From Escallonia rubra (taxonomy: Eukaryota; Streptophyta; Magnoliopsida; Escalloniales; Escalloniaceae): a stretch of DNA of 64,000 bases. Numbering within the stretch: position 1 is the first letter of the stretch; the number at the start of each line of letters is the position of its first letter. Made by a program: the position numbers and the translations under genes. Positions 59,186 through 64,000 of the stretch are shown here, piece by piece. The DNA lies in the NCBI GenBank assembly GCA_033065855.1, contig JAVXUO010002581.1, positions 310,001 to 374,000 of the forward strand. The letters are read 5' to 3'. A model generated the notes under the pieces. It worked only from the letters and a program-made list of their open reading frames with translations, was not told the DNA's origin and made no database searches.

Positions 59186-60197
59186 GGAAAAACGAATATG
59201 TTGCTAGCCTTAGGTAACTTGCCTAAGGCTAGCGATGAAACTACGTCGTTTTTATTAATAAATTTGTTCGTCTTCTTCTTTTACTCCCCGATCAACTGAT
59301 TCGTCCAGACCCACCCAAGCCAGCCCCTCCTTCATGTAATGCATTCATCTTCAACCCCATCTTCTGTTACCATCCTTAACCACCATCAAATCTATTGTCC
59401 AAGAAATACATAGATGGTAGAACGGGCAACCTCTAACAAAAGATTAAAGCGAGAAAATCAGATCTGAAAAAATTAGCATGAAATCTTCTCAATTGGTTTC
59501 AAAGAATCTATAAAGATGATGATCATAAAAAGCTACTATTGTAGACGACGACAGCAACAGCGGCTTCGGAATTAGCAGTGGTAAGGAAGTTTTTTCGATT
59601 GATCAGTAGAAGAAACTTGATCTTGGTGGTTATCAATCGTGGTCATCGATCTTGAGTGGAGGAGTATTGTCGTGGTTTTGCTGCTGATTTGCAGCGGTTG
59701 TGAGTGGTCTATCGCTGACAAATGAAGATGGCGACTAGGAGGTGGTTGTGGATATTTCTGTGATGTGGCAACAGTGATGGGTTCCAGTATTGTAGTAGTT
59801 ATTTCGTGATGGTGGGGTGGTGGCTCGCCGGCTATGAAGGCCGGAAGAAGATTGAGATTACAGCAATGACTGAGGATGGCCGGCGGCGGAGCATAGAGAA
59901 TTGGTGAATCTGATGCCCCGAGGGAGAACAGATCGGCAATGGTGGGTCTATATATAGTGGTGGTTATTTGTGATGATGGGGGTGTTGGGTTGTCGGTGCA
60001 GAGGCTGGCAGGCTATGGTGGCCGGCAATGGGGCTGTGTGGGCAAATATGATAATGAGAGAGAGAGAGTTACGCAGAGAGAGAAAGAACAACAAAAAGAA
60101 AATTTGTAAAATGTGCAAAATAAAACCAAACAAAACGACGTAGTTTTAGTCTTTAGCCTTATGCAAGTTGCCTAAGGCTAGCAACATATTCGCTTTC

Positions 60198-60199
<2 letters not shown>
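59186..60199. mobile_element. Mutator-like TIR element, about 1.0 kb
   Basis: Ends read GGAAAAACGAATATGTTGCT and, as reverse complement, GGGAAAGCGAATATGTTGCT. Both continue through AGCCTTAGG...AACTTGC..AAGGCTA to AAACTACGTCGTTTT (about 65 bp). Just inside each end GCTAGCCTTAGG/CCTAAGGCTAGC forms a separate hairpin, perfect on the left. The flanks are (TA)n, so a 9-bp duplication cannot be verified. The core has low-complexity GGTGGTGG sequence and no transposase. Confidence 0.7.
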
Positions 60200-60255
<56 letters not shown>

Positions 60256-60497
60256 GGGGGCCGATCAGGGTCTACCGGTGGAAAAAAGGAAAGGGGGTGG
60301 GGCCACGGAAAAAGAAAAGAAAGAAAAAATGGAAGGGGGTGGGGGGCCACGGAAAAAGAAACAAAAAGGTGGGGTGGGGGGTGGGGTGGGTGTAAAAAAA
60401 ATTCAATTCCACCGAACCGCAAGAAGGTGTTGCAGTTCGGTGGATAACATCCACTAATGGGTGGTGATCAGCCCCCATATATATATATATATATATA
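60200..60497. mobile_element. (TA)n-flanked MITE, Micron-like
   Basis: A 221-bp unit (60256-60476) has ends GGGGGCCGATCA and, as reverse complement, GGGGGCTGATCA. It is embedded in (TA)n on both sides (60200-60255 and 60477-60497). The interior is G/A-rich, with CCACCGAAC and GTTCGGTGG arms. Insertion into TA microsatellites is the habit described for Micron-type MITEs. The frames called across the TA run are artefacts. Confidence 0.65.
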
Positions 60498-61369
60498 CAC
60501 ACTACCTATGAATGTTGTAAATTATTTTTGGGCAATTATGTCATCTGTTAATTACGTCAAATCGTCAATTACATTCTTATCCTTATTTTATTACTCCTTT
60601 TAAATTTTAATGAAGTTAAAAAAACACTAGGTAATGAATCTGTTTTATAAATTGGAAAATGAAAAGTGTGATGAGAAATAAAAACAGATCAAAGAAATTC
60701 ATTTATTATTCTCTTTTTAATTTGGTTATAATGAAATAAGCATTAGATATTGAACTGATTAATGAGAACTGTGATTTTTTTTCTTTACATTTTTAGGTTA
60801 GCAAACAATTAACCAATTAAAAAACTGAAAAACAAAATAAAGAAGTGAAATACGTAAAAAATCAATTAAGAAACAAAAAATTGTTGGAAAAACAAAAACA
60901 GGAAAAAAGAGACGAAAAACGGTTAAATATGCATCAAAGAACAAGGCTTAAATATGGTGCCAATTTGAACTTAAAATATGTTCGGTTATTACAGTTGAAG
61001 ATCGGGTGTTTTGCATTTTTATTGATGAAATGCAAAGCACGTGGTCTTGAAAATTATAAATCTTAACCATAAACCAATTTAACAGATTACAAAAATAAAG
61101 ACGTAAATTCCTTCTTTTAATTTCTCCATTTGCTTTTATTTTTAGCAGTACCATCAAACATTTCTTCAATCCAGAAGCCTACAAAGAATATTTTCAAATA
61201 TTGAACTGATTATAATTGCGAACATCAAATATACATTTATTCTAAAACAAATCACAAAAGAAATAAGAACATAATTGAATTACATTATTTTGATCTAAAA
61301 AAGATAATAATATCACCTCAAATATTACTTTCGATTATATCAACGTGCAACGCACATGCTCTATATTAG

Positions 61370-62840
61370 TCAACAGGAAGTTTATGATAATGCAAATCGA
61401 ATATCAATGGCCCATAAGATCAAAGAGGTCAATTTCGGCCCAGTAAAAAGGGTTGGCTTAGTTTCCCCGCTGAAGGGACTAACCTTCAAGGAAGCCAAAA
61501 AAAAAAAAAAACCTTCATAACTTAACTCGGCACAAAGAACCCACCCCTTATCTCGATGTTCAGTCTTCCACGAGTGAGATGAGGGTTGAAGGCTAAAATT
61601 AAGGAAGTGTTAGGATGGTCTCCACCATCACTATCATCGTTAAAAATAGGACGTTTAGGATAAAACATCATGCCCTTTTCTGTCACGGACGACTAGCTTA
61701 TTACATGCCTATCGCGAGAGATGTTAGGACATCCTTATTGGAAACAAGGTACTGCAGACTACTATGTAACCAAAGTGAATAAGAAAGAACTTATCGGATT
61801 GGAACATATACGTTGAGGCGTGCATAGCACTGTCCTAAAGAGTTACTTCTACCCCTCCAAAACGATGTCTTGGTGATGAGGGTCACTGACAGAACACCCT
61901 CCAGGATACAACAACTCAACGAGCACTCGAATATCATGAAGATACTGAAACAACCTTGGCTTATTTGGAATTGTAGCTAAAACACATCAGAAATGAATAG
62001 CATGAAATATCAAGAGACAAAGAGAGCTTTCAGATTTGAGTGTGTGGAATGACTAGAAGTGACGGCCTTCTATAGTAGAGGCCGGAAGAAAAAATGTAAA
62101 ACACATGGGGTAAATTAACTCTATAATAGCTATTTAATAGTGCAAACAAATGCGTTAAAAATTATTTAACTGACAACTAAAGACTCAAAATTTTTTGGAA
62201 CTAACAAATAAATAAGTAGTAAAATATGGGCCACAACTTTGGTTTTGAAATACTATGAATCTATGCCATACGTACAACAATCTCCCACATTTGATCGCCA
62301 AAATTAAAGAATAACGAGTACTACACAATGAAGATGAACACAAGAAAGTAGTGCGTAACATTGGTGTCTTTTGGACCATCAACCAAATGCACAGGGTAAA
62401 TAAGTTTTCATACACAAAAACTTGTTAAAATTTATAATTTTTATGAACCTGATTCCCGGTTGTGAACCAGAATACATATAACTCGCACCAAGTTCTCTAA
62501 GCAAAGCTGTTCATCGCGGTTTGGCATGCTTTTAGCCACGCACCTTACTTAGATTGCATTAGTACTCCAGAGAACATGCCTAAGTTCTCATAAAAGAAGG
62601 CGTCATCTCCACACCCCCATAGGTGACTCTATCATGTACTGCAACTATACACACCACCCACATAAGGACTACATAAAGTCATTAAAAGCTTAAAGCTCAA
62701 CCTCACTCGTTGCAGAAAATGCACTGTCATACACCATAGGGACGGATTGAATACATAAGGATAGTGCCTTAACAAACAACCAGTGCCTTAACAAACCACC
62801 TAATGGCTTATTATTATCCATATGAACCTACTTCCTGGGA
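61370..62840. other. Repeat-like DNA with no gene recognised
   Basis: It lies between the Helitron end and the copia fossil. The right part may belong to that fossil's 3' side or LTR, but LTR ends could not be fixed. A poly-A run lies at about 61497-61512. Confidence 0.35.
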
Positions 62841-64000
62841 TTACCATTCACATAGGTTGGGTTCCCATCATTGTTGGTCTTTGTAATAGGCATAAGTCTC
62901 ATCTCCCTCGATGTATTACACACTTGCCTCATGCAAGGTGATTTAGTCAGTGGATCCTTAAGATTCAATTATGACTTCACATAATCAATGGATATTACCC
63001 TATCATTCAACACTTGTCTCACAATATTATGCCTTAGGCGTATATGCCTTTTTTATTATTATTTATTTTAGGTCTTATTCTTTGCCTTGGCCAATATAGC
63101 TTGGCTATCACAATACAGTGACACAGATGAAACCGGTTTCACCTACAAAGGGATGTCTACTAATAAGTTTCTGATAGGCTACTATGCTGCATAAGGTATA
63201 AATAAGAAACCATAGGTCTTAGAACGTATTTTCATTATCTTAGGTTCAAAAAGCAAAACCTTGGCAAGGCACCTCCACGCTTTAAGGTATTTAAGGTCAG
63301 GCATGCGGTTTTTCCAGAATTCCTTGGGTTTCTTGTCAATATTCTTAAACATGTACCTGTTCTGATGAATTATGCTCATCATATCCCACTGATAGTGGAT
63401 CACAAGTTTTATGGCTTATTAGAATTAGGGGTTAATTGATTCTTCTTGTGTATATAAATACATGTTCTTCTCAATGTAAAAACACACAGAAAACATTCAG
63501 TCAAATCCTCTTTATGTCGTCCTTTATCCATTCTCTTGATTTTCTTAAGAAATTTAACCCTATTTGTTTCTTATTGAACTTGTTCTCAACTTCAGCATTA
63601 TAAATCAAGAAATTCTCTTGTGCTTTAGCCTTATGTCTAAGGAAGTATATCATGACGTACCCAGAGTGGTCATCTACAGAGGTCACATAATATTTCTTAC
63701 CATTTACCGGTACATATACCTTGACATATCTCCTAAGTCCGTGTGAACTAGGGTAAGAAGTTGGTCACTTGCTTACAATCCAACCAAGTAAGCAAAAAAG
63801 GTAATCGTATTCTCATTCATAAGTTTAAGTACATTCAGATAAGATAAATCTTTATGAAAATACTCTTTGCCCACAAACACCCCACCTTTGGTGAAGACCA
63901 CCTTATATCAGAATGAAGCAAAAGTTTCACCCTAGCTTTTCCTTGGAGATAAAGGCAGTATGGAGACATGTGCCTGAGTCGAATGCGTTGCACTCTTTCC
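62840..64000 (-). mobile_element. Broken Ty1/copia retrotransposon, running off the right edge
   Basis: Minus-strand text matches copia pol. Parts recognised: RNase H region (about 62860-63165; YCDSQAILAKAKN, LRHNIVRQVLND, DPLTKSPCMRQV), integrase (about 63182-63700; TSVDDHSGYVMIYFLRHKAK, KYLKAWRCLAKVL) and traces of the pre-integrase region towards 63980. The element is clearly broken, with many breaks, and not all of pol is present. Its remaining 5' part would lie beyond the window. An old fossil. Confidence 0.82.

Larger units (their letters stand above)
57538..61369 (+). mobile_element. Helitron with nested elements
   Basis: The 5' end TCTATACTACCTATAAAAG, preceded by A, is best seen from 58927 and parallels the Helitron at 4241. 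Its first six bases (TCTATA) are also part of the 9-bp duplication, so they recur at 57538 and 58731. The 3' end has CGTGCAACGCAC (GTGC/GCAC hairpin), then ATGCTCTATATTAG followed by T, a one-base variant of the usual CTAG. Without inserts it is AT-rich (58933-59185, 60500-61369). No Rep/helicase was found. Inserted are two elements at its extreme 5' end, a MULE-like element and a MITE. Confidence 0.6.

Noticed and set aside
60159-60502. Frames with runs of Tyr-Ile
   Set aside because: They are translations of the (TA)n microsatellite and the MITE.
1-64000. CRISPR arrays, operons, prophage or organelle DNA insertions
   Set aside because: None seen; the window is plant nuclear DNA and the direct repeats lack array structure.

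Overview
The window is nuclear DNA from a plant, most likely a eudicot. It has long AT-rich introns, four nuclear genes whose protein sequences match known plant families, and dense small DNA transposons between and inside them. I cannot name the species. There are no bacterial features and no CRISPR array.

Four genes could be assembled exon by exon. All phases agree and every intron is GT-AG. (1) ILP1, a GCFC-domain nuclear protein: minus strand, 15000 to 3134, 6 exons, 942 aa. (2) SOG1, the plant-specific NAC transcription factor of the DNA-damage response: plus strand, 26555 to 32839, 6 exons, 457 aa. (3) A SURP/G-patch splicing factor (SUGP1-like): minus strand, 40952 to 35753, 7 exons, 439 aa. 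(4) An organelle-type SPOUT tRNA 2'-O-methyltransferase (TrmL-like): plus strand, 44488 to 52673, 7 exons, 261 aa. SOG1 and SUGP1-like converge, and SUGP1-like and TrmL diverge. The four are ordinary single genes and do not form a pathway cluster, although ILP1, SOG1 and SUGP1-like are all nuclear regulators of cell cycle, DNA damage or splicing.

Mobile DNA explains most of the rest. Five non-autonomous hAT elements have 8-bp target duplications (1061, 4822, 16859, 24190, 48444). Two PIF/Harbinger-type elements have TTA or TAA duplications: one 87 bp upstream of the ILP1 start codon, one downstream of SOG1. Several Mutator-like elements (MULEs) are present, including a Pack-MULE carrying part of ribosomal protein L27a. 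Helitrons include a head-to-tail pair in the last ILP1 intron. A foldback element and a (TA)n-targeting MITE also occur. Fossil LTR retrotransposons are a copia-like solo LTR at 56880, a broken copia element at the right edge, and a gypsy-like remnant at 23.2-25.9 kb split by a hAT element.

The right-hand 7 kb is a nested stack. The 5' end of a Helitron was hit by a Pack-MULE, and a second 9-bp-duplicating element lies directly beside it, so the same 9-mer occurs three times. The most interesting host-gene observation is a possible alternative first exon inside SOG1 intron 2 that would splice in frame to the NAC domain. I found no convincing wholly new biological system.
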